From: Climacium dendroides
Lineage: Eukaryota; Streptophyta; Bryopsida; Hypnales; Climaciaceae
Assembly (NCBI GenBank): GCA_950106755.1
Contig: OX467091.1
Span: 19,485,538 to 19,549,537 of the forward strand
Reading direction: 5' to 3'
Length of the DNA: 64,000 nucleotides
Shown here: piece by piece, positions 14,077-24,440 of the stretch
Numbering within the stretch: position 1 is the stretch's first letter
Layout: every line of letters begins with the position of its first letter
Program-made: the position numbers and the translations under genes
The notes under the pieces: generated by a model
Database searches by the model: none
Seen by the model: the letters and a program-made list of their open reading frames with translations, nothing else
What the model was told of the DNA's origin: nothing

Positions 14077-14989
14077 GCCTATGTTTCCACATAACATCAA
14101 AATTGTTCCTCCAAGTTGGATTATGATGTATCTTTATAAGAATTTTTTAATATCTATATATTGAGAGCTAAAGAACATTCTATGCTTTATATTCACCTAT
14201 TACATAAGCTTGAAGAGTAATAATGTCTTGAGAAACATTTAGATCTAAGTGAAATCCAACCTAGATATCAAGTGAGGGAGTTTAATTTTGTGGGAGTTTA
14301 ATTTTGTAGAAGTTTAATTTTGTGGGACTACTACACTCATGCTTTGGATTGCAATAGTCAAGGCATCTAAATTTCTCCTACAATATGTGGAACCTCTAAA
14401 CTAGTGAGTTTAGGTTGGATATGTAGGTGGGTAAGGGATGGATAAGGGATGCTTTAAGATAATGGGTTCTTAAAAAGATTAGACTCTTCACATTGCCCCT
14501 ATAAAAAGGTCTATTATGATTAATGTAGAATTGAAGAATTGATTTGCAAAAGTTCAATACTTGTCTCTAGGTGGGATTTAAACAAAAGAGAAAGCTACAG
14601 GGGACAAATTTCAATCTTGAGATGGATGAAAGAGAAAGGGAAATGTGTCACATAAAAAAATTATAAACAAACAAGAAGCCATAAATGTTCCATTTTCAAT
14701 GTAACTTCTATTTTGCATTTAATAAGGGACGCTTTTTGAACCCATATTGGTGTACCATTTAAGTACAAGAGGATCGCTTTTGGGATACATCATGGCCCAT
14801 TCATAGAACCATGCCATGTGATTAGTACACCACCTATGAACTAAAATACCAACCTACTAGTCCAACATTCCAAAGATTATGCAACTTCTTGCTTTCACTT
14901 TGGATTTCATTCTTCTTTCTCATTGAAATTCACTGAAGATTCATTCACGGCACCAATTTCGATTCACCTGGTAAAGGGTCGCTTCTTGG
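14077..14989. other. AT-rich spacer
   Basis: No gene seen. A short direct repeat of GTTTAATTTTGTGGGA or variants occurs near 14279-14325. Confidence 0.55.
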
Positions 14990-15330
14990 ACCTGTTAACT
15001 TATTGTTGAACAGGATCCAGCCATGACGTCAAGCATGCTGAGCTCATTTTGCAATGATGCGCACGAACGGGTCCCATGCAGAAAGCTGGTGCAGCCCGTT
15101 CGAGTTTTTTTTCCTCCTCAAGTACAACTTTCTTTGTCTTGTACAAACCTAACTCCAGATTCCTCCACAACTCCACACGTTTCCATCCACGAATGTAGAT
15201 CTATGCGTTCAATACACTCACTTGGTTTCATTTTCAAGAAAACAAAAAACAAAATATGGATCTCTACAATTGAGTAATCCAAGTTCTTTGTAAAGGATTT
15301 TAGGCCCTGATTAAGCCTCCAGTAATCTGC

Positions 15331-15338
15331 TATAAATA
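15331..15338 (+). promoter_or_regulatory. TATA-like box
   Basis: TATAAATA in a balanced-composition region, followed about 120 bp later by the ATG at 15453. No transcript evidence. Confidence 0.35.
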
Positions 15339-15452
15339 AGGTTGAGAGAGGGATATTTGTGTGTGTTTTTATACAAATGACAAATGAAAGTATTTTTACG
15401 ATTGCAAAGAGGGACACAGAGACTGAGAGGGTGAGGGGAATTCACAACGATA

Positions 15453-15602
15453 ATGGGGAGAGACCAAGATATCACGTACTTGAAGGAACCTGTGATATCC
15501 CTTACCTGTGGAGGCGAATTTTCGACAGTAGTGATTCACATGCTTCCTGACGTCATCCTTACGTCAGAATTTAAACACCCTGCGAGTGTTTTGGGGACTT
15601 AA
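15453..15602 (+). CDS. Small ORF, 49 aa, downstream of a TATA-like box
   Basis: ATG at 15453, TAA at 15600. The predicted peptide includes KEPVISLTCGGEF, TVVIHMLPDVILTSEF and HPASVLGT. A TATAAATAAG box lies about 120 bp upstream, which fits a short 5' UTR. Unrecognised. The frame also carries two TGACGTCA-type motifs, so this DNA may instead be regulatory, and a CTTACCTG inside it would be a splice donor on the minus strand. Confidence 0.28.
   Translation: MGRDQDITYLKEPVISLTCGGEFSTVVIHMLPDVILTSEFKHPASVLGT
15548..15566. promoter_or_regulatory. Paired TGACGTCA / TTACGTCA motifs
   Basis: A palindromic TGACGTCA (15548-15555) and TTACGTCA (15559-15566), typical plant bZIP (TGA-type) targets. Another TGACGTCA is at 15024. 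Binding is inferred from the motif only. Confidence 0.3.
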
Positions 15603-18010
15603 TCGGGTCTCCCTCTTCCTGGCTGTTCAATTCAATACCTGACAGGCTTGAATTGGTAAATCATTCTCTCCTGAAGGAACTGTTTGTCCAGTACAAATGT
15701 ATTAGACAACTGTTCTTTACTTACTGTCATCCAGACCCAATTCCGGCTAGCTGGGGTTTGCTGTTACTTTTCCCTGCCATGAAATCATTTCCTTTTGTGT
15801 CCATAATAGAAAATAAAATCCATCAGACCAGGAAACATGACAGTTATGCACCCGGGTAATGCAGCGCAACCTATTTGATATCAAGGACAGCTCTTCAGTT
15901 CGATACAGCACTGACTGATACTTTTGGACTGCTAATAGAAAGAGGTTAAGAGTTACTGTAGCAACTACTAGTGGACAGTAAATTTCATGTTCGATTTTGT
16001 AGGATGGATACTCAGAAGCGACAGACCGAAAAATCAGTTTACACAAGGGTCGCTTGTCTTACATAACAGGAAGAAGAGCGAGTACTTACCTTGCTTAACG
16101 ATAGAAAAGATCCTGGCTGATAATACAGTTTCTTGTGGATTTAGAGTGTCGAGTACCATCACTCCTGGGAATTTACGGTGCGGTATCGGCGTTCCTGCGG
16201 AACGTTTTCTTATCAATTAATCCCTGAAAGTTATGCGACCGCAACCAATACCGCTACCGTTGCAAGGATTGCACAAAAAAGGAGGCTACGATTTTGTGGC
16301 CTTCCTATTCGCAAGTTGTAACTGATAAAATCAAACAAGTGATCTATTCGACTCGAGTTCAATAAAAATTGTATGCTCAGACCAAATAGCTGATAACTCG
16401 GTGCATCTGGAAGCGAACCGGCGGACAACCGAACAAGCCTTAATGTAATAACCCCTTGCTTCATGAAAATGCTTTGCATGTCGTGTCCTCCTGAAATCTT
16501 GAACATGTATCTCTTGGGAACTCCTACCAAAGGAATATGGCCAAGTCATATGAATAACAGCAATGATAAACAATACGAATTTGGCTTCACTCTTGTTGAA
16601 CTGGAGAGTCAACAATTTGTTGAAGAACTCCCATTCTCTTACTCAGACTTTAGGACTTAGCATCTTTAATTAATTTGCTGGATCATTTGTAAGTAGTAAA
16701 GTTGCATAGCCGAGTGTTACTCCAACTCTACAAGAGCATCACCGGAGACCTCCAGGGTCGTGGGCTGGTGAAAATGTGCGACTGTTTGCCAGCCCCATTC
16801 AACTGAGACATGAGCACATTAATTAGAGAATGTTTGGACAGTAATCTACTGTGCATAAAATTGCTTCGAGTCAGTCAAAAACAAACAAGTCAATTACTCG
16901 AAACTTCAGATCATCTTCAATCCAACAATCTTTCTCGCATCCTATTGACGGACCTGCAATGTTGTGCTGTACAAATCATAAAATCAAGAAACTCATAAAA
17001 ATACATTTCATGCCACAGAAAATGAGGTCGCTCTTGAAACGGTCGAGCTAGACCTAAAACTGGTGTCCCAATCGCCGGCTGTACAATCAAAATCCGTCAA
17101 CCTCTCCATTCAAACTCCACGCTGATGACCTGTAGCACTCAGCAAATGGTTTCAGAGATCACCGATCCAATATCACCACCTGTGAACAACAATTGAAATC
17201 ACAAGCAGACCGATCGAGCTCACTAAGCCAGAACCAAGAATCCAAAGAAAGAACTGTACTACTTACCGGAGGTCTCGTTCTGACATGCTGCACATTGAAC
17301 TGTAGACATATATCATCGCTACTTAATCGGTCCAAAGAGATTCAGAACAGCGCCATTAAGTCGAGATTCTCTTCCAGGCATCACAAAGTACCATCATCAA
17401 AATGATGAATCCTTCAAATCTTTCAAGACCTGATCACGAGTCACCTTGCTTTCTCCTATCCGATACCTCACTCAGACACGTTCAACTTGATCATTCGAGT
17501 TCTGACGCACAAAGAAAAGGCGGAATTAGCTCAAAATTAAACCAAGTAAAATAACGCCAATGACAAAAGTTCGAAACGCAACCTGGACGGATGTTGACTG
17601 AATAAAAACACGGTCAGTCCTTTCGTAACATTCACGAAATTCAAACAGCACCGTGACCTGCACTCAGTTGGCGGGGGCGGACGGGTCGAAGCAGGACTCC
17701 GCTTCGTACCGTCCTAACTCTAACTTCTTGTTTTCTACAGTACAGGCGTTTCTTTTCTTTTGGCCAGGGCAGGGGAGCCCTACGATGGCACGATCGGACG
17801 ATCAAGATCGATGACCAGTCTACGTTTTTCATCCATTTTGGACAGTTTTCATTGCTTAGCTTCCATCTCATGCTTCAGCAGAGGCTGGAAGTTCCCCGTA
17901 GTACAGACAAAAATATTCTGTCTTTGTCAGGTGTTAGAAAATGCAACGAATGCAACAGGAGTCAAGAAGGAAGGAAAAAGAAAAAGAAAAGAAAAAGATC
18001 AACATTGACT

Positions 18011-19339
18011 AGTTGATAGAATGTACTTGAAAGACAAAATCGTAGACCGCCCAAGAAGTCTACGAAGAAATCAATGAGAAAATACTATGGCAATGGTACG
18101 TGATTTATCTAGCATGAAATTAACCTCTCTACCTGACGGAGACCCTTGTAGTGTGTTGTTCAACACACTTGTTTCAAAAAAAAATCAATGAGAAAATTAG
18201 AATGTTGATTGTTGGATTTTAACCTATAGTAAAGTCCACCCTTGATATCTACTATTTCGATAAGTATTATCATTGCATATGTGTTAAGGAAAATTACACC
18301 CCCCCAAAAATTCTAAAAAATATATTGGTAAGTGTTAAGTGTTAATTTTTAAAAGGAAATTTATAATAATTATGCTCCCCTCTTCAATGAATTCACCTCC
18401 ATAAGTGTTAATTTGGATAAAAATGAGGTTGTAATGGATATTTCGTTAAAATGACAATATTCTACAAACTTGGCACTTTTAGGTTTAGACCATGTGGTTT
18501 GAAGTGTAAACCAATCCTAGACTTTAGACCATGTGGTCTAAAATCTATAAATGTTCTAGAAAATGAATGGAAAAATGGCAGAAGATTATTGCCATTTTAA
18601 CAAAATATTTGTTCTGTAAAAATTTATAACTTGGATGAAAAAGAATTAGATCCATCACAAATTGTACAAATTATGTTGTTGCTGGCATCAATAGTATGGT
18701 GTGTAGCTCACAATCTCTTCAAACATCATCCATTCTACATCATGCATTGCATCTTCCACATCATGTAGACAGTACTGGCCTTAAATTCCATCAACATCTT
18801 TAGGATTTAAACTTCAAGTTCCTTTGCATCAACCTCTTTGTACTCCTCCTATTGTCATTTGAGGATTTAGTAATGTTATGATGTTGTGATAGCTAGATTT
18901 GTGATTTGATGATTTAACGAAGTTGGGAGTTTAGGATTGCAACGGGAAAGGGATTTGGATTAACTTTGGTGCAAAACAAAGATATCGGTTTCATTATCAT
19001 CATAGGCATGCATAAGAATCTCATCAAACTATTTTAGATTTGTTTTTTCATTACGCTTAAATGTGTGATGACATTCATATCTTGTGGATTTTCATCATTT
19101 ATTTGTATGGGTGTTACTATTGTTAATTCCGAATTTACATAAGTTTATTTATGTGAGTGTTATAAATTGTCTATGTTACCATTCATAAGTGTTAAAGTGC
19201 TAACACCACATAATTACTACAAATTTATTTGCTCATAAGTGTTAATAAATACTAAGGGGGGACTATACATTGAAATGTGAGTAACTTACATTATTTTTCT
19301 ATGCATGGAATTAACTATGATGTCCTATCTCTGGTTTTT
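18011..19339. other. AT-rich spacer
   Basis: Repeated TAAGTGTTAA phrases near 18320-19250; no gene, RNA or intact element recognised. Confidence 0.55.
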
Positions 19340-19808
19340 GTTACTCATATTATTATAGGTATTCCCCAACTACCATTTTTTGCTATTGTGTTTATTTATT
19401 ATTATTAGATTGGTCAAATTCTTTTATTTTCTTGTTGGCAAGTAAAAGAAGGTTTCAACATGCAAAAGAATGCAACACTTAGATAACAAATTAAAAAGTT
19501 ATAAAAGAGCAATGTTTATTTTGGTAGAAGTTCGAAAATCATTTCTTTAATATACCATGGTTGTCATACTGGACAAGTTACTATTCATTTTTTGTCTTGT
19601 CAGTAGGACGAGTTACTATTCATCAAATGTACTTGAGAGGTACATTTGATGAATAGTAACTCGTCCTACGGGACAAGAAATGAATAGTAACTTGTCCAGT
19701 ATGACAACCATGCAAATATGCAATATACATCAATATTGATTTTGGAGATGTATACAAAGTGATGATGGTGGTTTTAGGTAGGATGGGATTTTGGGTGTAT
19801 TTACTAAG
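19340..19808. mobile_element. Diverged second copy of the TTAA-bounded MITE, carrying a nested foldback
   Basis: It aligns with 5239-5522 (for example TTTTGGAGATGTATACA versus TTTTGGAGATGTACATA) and is interrupted by the foldback at 19556-19712. The ends are eroded. Confidence 0.6.
19556..19712. mobile_element. Foldback MITE copy 2, 157 bp
   Basis: Same family as 13797-13949, with the same CATGGTTGTCAT ends and the inner GAATAGTAACTCGTCCTAC. No exact target duplication is visible. Nested in the MITE copy at 19340-19808. Confidence 0.85.
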
Positions 19809-20023
19809 TTATGTCCATTTTCATTTTTTATTGGTAATCAAAGGACTCTTTATTTGTTGCTAACAAACAATTAAATATAAAGGTAAGAGACTTTGCATTA
19901 GTAAAAACTACAATTATAGTGAAAGTAGGGATGTTTGTATAGTACCTACAAAAAATCTAAGTTAGTGCAACAATCCTATAATATCATTTTTTATCATCTA
20001 ATTAGAAGAGAGTATGTTGCTTT

Positions 20024-20375
20024 AAATACTTGCTGCAATGCAACAAGACCAAAAAGATTTCATCGTATTGTAAGGTTTCACTAAAAAGATGCTTGGGTGT
20101 CATTAGGGTTTAGCAAGAATAAATGAATGAAAAATTGCGCAAATGAGTTTGTAACATATGAAATTATGACATAGTTTGTATTTTAATATAAGAGATATAA
20201 GTGTTCATCTCTTATACTAAATGTAAATATGTCACAATTTTATACATCTCATTTCCATCCACACACTTTTCATTCATTAGTTCTTAGTAAATCCTAATGA
20301 CTTCCAAACATTTTCTCTAATTAAACCCTACAACTTGATGAAATCTTTTTGGTGCCGCTGCATTGCAATGGGATT
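20024..20375. repeat. Long foldback, arms about 170 bp
   Basis: The left arm (GCAATGCAACAAGACCAAAA, AAGATTTCATC, TCATTAGGGTTTA) pairs with the right arm (its inverse at TAAATCCTAATGA, GATGAAATCTTTTTGG and CTGCATTGCAAT) around a centre near 20205. Arms are roughly three-quarters matched by eye. It lies about 270 bp upstream of the first membrane microprotein ORF. Likely an old MITE; transcription could make a long hairpin RNA. Confidence 0.75.
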
Positions 20376-20642
20376 TGTTCTAGTTCAATTGAACATATGG
20401 TTAAAATTTTGAGTCTCATTCTCAATTTTGTAGTGACTTCCGAAATAAAGTTTCTTAAAAAATGTAGGAGATGATTTCCTCACTCTGTTGTCATACCAAA
20501 AATCTGTCGAAACTTAGTACTATAGACTAATTATGCACTTACTAGTGATTTAGCCTCTCGTCGGTCTGACTGAACAAAACCCGAACCCATACTCGTCCAG
20601 CTAGTCTTTTACAGTTTGTTCATTTCCAATCTCTCTGTCGCG

Positions 20643-20786
20643 ATGGATCATCATTTTGTCTTTACAAACGACGAGGAAGACACTATTCTTGAGGTAGAAG
20701 GCGAGGAGATGATATATGTAGTGGCGTTAATCTTCGTTGTGATTCTGCTTCTCTTTCTCGGATATTCCATCACATACTCGAGTTAG
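20643..20786 (+). CDS. Membrane microprotein 1, 47 aa, single predicted TM helix
   Basis: This ORF starts ATGGATCAT and ends TAG. The N-terminal 23 residues are acidic (NDEEDTILEVEGEE) and are followed by one hydrophobic helix, IYVVALIFVVILLLFLGY (residues 24-41), and a short polar tail. It is the first of four similar-sized ORFs on the same strand. The context TCGCGATGGATC is shared with the next ORF at 20898. A CAGGTAAGTA splice-donor-like site lies about 30 bp after the stop, so the ORF may sit in a first exon. I do not recognise the family; function is unknown. Plausible roles of such small single-pass proteins are regulation of a larger membrane complex or signalling, but nothing here decides that. 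Length alone is weak evidence; support comes from the neighbouring copies. Confidence 0.45.
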   Translation: MDHHFVFTNDEEDTILEVEGEEMIYVVALIFVVILLLFLGYSITYSS

Positions 20787-20897
20787 TTTAGTTAATTCAC
20801 GGCGGCTTAATAGATTCAGGTAAGTATTCGGGCAAGTACTGTCCAAGAAGCTCTTTCGCATGTTTATTTGCAATCCTTGAGTATAGGTTTAGTCGCG

Positions 20898-21035
20898 ATG
20901 GATCGTATCCCCTGGAGTGAATCGAGCTTTCTTTGTGTCGTACGTGCCTTGAATACTGACATTGTAGGTGTTGCATTTTATGTACTGTACATTGTGGCTC
21001 TGCTTCTCTTGGTATGCTTGCTCGTTGAATATTAA
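20898..21035 (+). CDS. Membrane microprotein 2, 45 aa, single predicted TM helix
   Basis: It starts ATGGATCGT in the same TCGCGATGGATC context as the ORF 255 bp upstream and ends TAA. Residues 1-21 are mixed polar (MDRIPWSESSFLC then RALNTD). Residues 22-43 form one hydrophobic helix, IVGVAFYVLYIVALLLLVCL, ending EY. Layout (polar N-terminus, one TM, a few residues, stop) matches the other three ORFs in the cluster although the sequence differs. A GAGCAG acceptor-like site follows about 20 bp after the stop. Unrecognised family. Confidence 0.42.
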   Translation: MDRIPWSESSFLCVVRALNTDIVGVAFYVLYIVALLLLVCLLVEY

Positions 21036-21352
21036 TTGACTCTTGTTCGTACTGAGCAGGATCAAGATTCCAGGGCTTAATTAGTTTAGCATAGAGTTAG
21101 TTTGCGGTACAATTAGACTTTCTTTCTTTCTCCATTAAGATCAAAGGCCTACGAACGATGAGATCCCGGATGAGATCAGTAGTATAGAATCCGAGAAACC
21201 TGAAAGAGTCACCAAGTTACTTAAGAAATCAGCGATTCGACTTTCTCTTTGTACAGGCGTGTCGGCACTCCATGTTTAATCTCTCAGGATACTTTCAAGA
21301 ACAGGAGAATTATAGGGATTAGCTTGGAGAGACGACATTTCAGAGGTTCAAG

Positions 21353-21478
21353 ATGGATTTTAGATCGATTTGGAATCATAGATTGGATGCATTCGAGGAC
21401 TTGGATTACATTGTGATATCATGGATTGTGATGGTGGTGCTCTTGATAGTGTGGTTCATGATATTCTTCCCTATTTAG
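21353..21478 (+). CDS. Membrane microprotein 3, 41 aa, single predicted TM helix
   Basis: It starts MDFRSIWNHRLDAFEDLDY and continues as one hydrophobic helix, IVISWIVMVVLLIVWFMIFF, then PI-stop. About 157 bp upstream begins a conserved block (AACCTGAAAGAGTCACC) that is repeated 311 bp later in front of the next ORF. Aligned with that ORF at 21664, the proteins have no internal gap and nearly all differences are conservative (N/D, L/M, F/L, I/V, M/I). That pattern suggests selection on a real peptide. The acidic segment just before the helix and the aromatic-rich end of the helix are shared. Unknown family; not in any longer frame that I can see. Confidence 0.55.
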   Translation: MDFRSIWNHRLDAFEDLDYIVISWIVMVVLLIVWFMIFFPI

Positions 21479-21663
21479 CCTACGGCCTAATTAGTTGTAG
21501 ACTGTAAAACCTGAAAGAGTCACCACGTTACTTAAGAGATCAGCGATTCGGCTTTCTCTTTGTACCGGCGTGTCGGCACTCCATGTATAATCTCTCAGGA
21601 TACTTTCAACAACAGGAGAATTATACGGATTAGCTGGGACAGACGACATTTCAGAGGTTCAAG

Positions 21664-21783
21664 ATGGATTTTAGATCGATTTGGGATCGTACAATGGATG
21701 CACTCGAGGACTTGGATTACGTTGTGATACTATGGATTGTCATTTTGGTGCTCTTGGTAGTGTGGTTCATAAACTTCTTCTAG
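21664..21783 (+). CDS. Membrane microprotein 4, 39 aa, paralogue of microprotein 3
   Basis: It starts MDFRSIWDRTMDALEDLDY, then the helix VVILWIVILVLLVVWFINFF and a stop directly after the helix. It is the downstream copy of a 311-bp tandem duplication; start codon, upstream block and spacing (156 bp) match microprotein 3. A third, older copy of the upstream block lies at 21933-22018 but no ORF follows it. Unknown family. A positive-inside reading is ambiguous because the N-terminus carries both Arg and acidic residues. Confidence 0.55.
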   Translation: MDFRSIWDRTMDALEDLDYVVILWIVILVLLVVWFINFF

Positions 21784-22784
21784 CTTTATCCTATGGCCTG
21801 ATTAGTTGTAAACTGTGAATCCTCGTTCAGCATATAGTTAGTTTGCGGTAGTTTAAAATAAAATGAAAAAATCTCCAATGATAAAAGGACTGCGAGTGAC
21901 GGGGGCCCAGAGGACATCAATAGTATAAAGCCGTGAAACCAGAAAGCGACAGCACGTTAATGAAGAAATCAGCGATTCGACTTCTTTTAGCACCGACATG
22001 TCAACAATGCATGTCTAACCACTCAAGAAAAGGAGATTCGGATTCGAAATAATCTTCAGTCGGAGCAGGAGTGAGACAGTACTTAGAGGTAATGCATGCT
22101 TCTGAACGAAGACTACGTTTCTCCTGACACTTTCGCTGAAGGAACACGAAATTTATCTCGACCTCGAGGGATTTCTCTGAAAATTCACATCCAAGAATTA
22201 TATGGTAGTGCACACGTCTGAACCGAGCTGAATGGGGAGTTAAAATATCGGCGGCAGTGGAGGACGCTGTGGCTATGATATTCGGCCTCGCCAGCTGGTT
22301 TATCACTTTCAGAAAGAGGTGTGGAATCTTGAACGCTTTCAGGATCACTACAACCACCGTTTCCGTCACTACACTTGAATCCTGCAGCTAATACGCAGTT
22401 TCGAACAACATATCCATACTTATATCCTGTTGTTTGATTTTTCTTGATCAAATCTGAGGAAGAGCTCACGCATTGTGAATGCGAGACAGAAACTGTCCCA
22501 CATTACTTAGTCCGCCTCTGTACATTTTGTTTTTGATTAGCCTTTTTTCGTTTGCAACATATACATATATATCCGTATATGGACACGAGAGGCTTTTACA
22601 GCTTGTAAAGTAACACTTGTAAAGAATTACAGATGTAGAACAGAAACATCGAGTTGCACAAGGTTTAGCTTCCTTCAGAAAACTTCTGCTAGTGCGTGAA
22701 TGAATTCGTGATGCCGAATGATTAGCCAATTCCCGTATAAGCTATGAGGTTAATTTCTCTGCCTTGAATTGCTCTTATGTGCAG

Positions 22785-23068
22785 ACCTGATCCGTGAGCC
22801 TGAATTTCACTTCACTCGAGCAATGCTCATGCAGCCGAAATGCCTTGTTGCTTCTGATACTTGCAACGGAAAGATGAGGCCCTGTTCAACGGAAAGCTCA
22901 GAAATGGTACGCAAGAAGCGCTGTCTGGAGAATGATAGCTTGCAGAAAGGAAGTTTTGGCAACAGAGAAGATGAACCGAGAGATGAAGCAATTCCGTCGA
23001 AGAGTATGGAGGACGAAATTCAGCAGATCCGCCGGAGAAGGGATAATTTCACCTGCGAGGTTCACCTA
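22785..23068 (+). CDS. Candidate internal exon of an unrecognised gene
   Basis: A good acceptor (TTGCTCTTATGTGCAG) precedes an open frame with coding-like composition, including CLVASDTCNGKMRPCS, MVRKKRCLENDSLQ and SMEDEIQQIRRRRDNF. The likely end is a GAG|GTTCAC donor at 23068, but the frame stays open to 23131. The Lys/Arg-Glu rich character suggests a nuclear or coiled-coil protein (weak inference). I cannot name the family. It may belong with the block at 23723-23947 on the same strand; an open block near 23388-23460 (LLGLLEIGKARFLDASTAFE) could be an exon between them. Upstream exons were not found. Confidence 0.3.
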
Positions 23069-23722
23069 AATTCTCAAGCCTATAAATACGATCCGAGGAT
23101 CATACTTTATTTTTTCTCTTGCTGTATGTAGGTGAATTGTACAATCAACCACGTGCAGGACTGTTTGACAGCGTCTAAGCTGTCCATTACTTTTTCCTCA
23201 CTGACGTGGTTACGACGTCACGACCGATTGTCTCTATGATGTCCTTAATGCTGTATCTGCCTGTTTGTGTTTATATTATCAATTATATCAGGTTTGGTAT
23301 CTCGAAGATCCTGCTATTGAACAATAACATGACGTAATGGCACGTAGTACGGCTAACTCCTTTGTATTCCATGACCTTGTGAACAGCTCTTGGGATTGCT
23401 GGAGATTGGGAAAGCTCGCTTTCTGGATGCATCAACGGCGTTTGAGGAGGGGATTTTGCAGTATCCTTCTTTAACTCTGCGAATCGAGAATAATCATTTG
23501 GTTCTGATATATGTTGCTAATTTTTGGTTAGAATAGCCACTGTCAACAGGAAAACCCAATATCAGACATGCATGCCCACAATAAAACGAAATGAAAAATA
23601 AACTTCCGAAGTCCTAGCCTGTTTCATGCGCATTATGTAACTGCAAACTCTCCGAAGTTCTCTAATTCAATCTACAAAACGAAGTAGACTACAATTTCAG
23701 CCATTGTTGAGGTCATGTACAG

Positions 23723-23947
23723 AGTTCGACTGAGGGCAATAACTCTTCTTTTCTGCGGAATGACGTCCTTGATCATCCAATCAGAATTCATCAAAAAATA
23801 CTCGAATCATGGGAAGAGGAAATCGAAGGACTCCGAAACGTGCATGTTGCCAACGAGGTGACTTGCCATCGTCTCTGTGAAGCTCGCATCGTTCTACAGA
23901 AGTTAAAGGTCGCGGCATCAACTGTGCGTCGCCTTGAAAAAGACTGA
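23723..23947 (+). CDS. Candidate terminal exon, coiled-coil-like, unrecognised
   Basis: It is preceded by a GTACAG acceptor. 74 codons run open to TGA, with helical, heptad-like content such as HPIRIHQKILESWEEEIEGL and ARIVLQKLKVAASTVRRLEK. The composition looks coding and the tail is basic. No family recognised. An overlapping minus-strand frame is also open (23781-23996), so strand is not certain. Confidence 0.33.
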   Translation, partial: SSTEGNNSSFLRNDVLDHPIRIHQKILESWEEEIEGLRNVHVANEVTCHRLCEARIVLQKLKVAASTVRRLEKD

Positions 23948-24440
23948 CCTGACTTTTATGAAGGTGACCGCAGTACATGATCCTGCAGGGGCTCACTATT
24001 TCTGAATTCTGACTACCGGTAATGTTTTGTACTGACTTTATGTACCATCACATGCAGGATGCTCTGCGCTTTAGGGCCGTTGGTCAATAATTTGGGAACG
24101 GGGTCACCACGCAAGTTAAGTGCTCAGCGATGCTTCAGCAGTCTACAGTTACAGAAAAACGGTCGCAGCGGCAACCCCGTATGCGGTCGCAGTCAGAGCG
24201 TACTGCAAATTGAATGATGAAAAAATCAATGTTCCAATTTCCAAAGAATGAGTTGTTGGATTGAATTTGGATTGGTAGGCTGATACGGACTTCGAACACT
24301 GTGGAATGATCCATTTCGCCCACGTCTGACAAAGATTACAATATTTTTGGTAATCCCTCTGACCTATCTGCCATTACTATAAATTTGCCGTTCGTGACAG
24401 ACTTTCGCGGATACTGGGCAGCAGCGGTTTCTCAAATCTT

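Larger units (their letters stand above)
14990..18010. other. Gene-like island without a resolved gene
   Basis: Sequence is clearly less AT-rich than its flanks and has splice-like signals on both strands. On the minus strand, an open 105-bp block at about 16086-16190 (HRKFPGVMVLDTLNPQETV) lies between CCGCAG and an excellent CAAG|GTAAGT donor; another GTAAGT donor is at about 17270. On the plus strand, ORFs at 15987-16220 (77 codons) and 16463-16660 (65 codons) are also open. I could not build a consistent gene on either strand. Confidence 0.35.
21195..22018 (+). repeat. Tandem duplication carrying microproteins 3 and 4, plus a decayed third unit
   Basis: Units start near 21196 and 21508 (period 311 bp), each with the block containing AAATCAGCGATTCG or AGATCAGCGATTCG, then GTGTCGGCACTCCATGT, then the ORF. 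A third, more diverged block lies at 21933-22018. Shared sequence upstream of each ORF may be 5' UTR or promoter. Confidence 0.8.
22019..24440. other. Gene-like stretch around the candidate exons, otherwise unassigned
   Basis: Base composition is more balanced than in the flanking AT-rich DNA. Overlapping minus-strand frames at 22001-22369 and 22185-22469 are open but unrecognised. TGACGT-type motifs occur at 23202, 23214, 23330 and 23761. No RNA gene seen. Confidence 0.3.
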
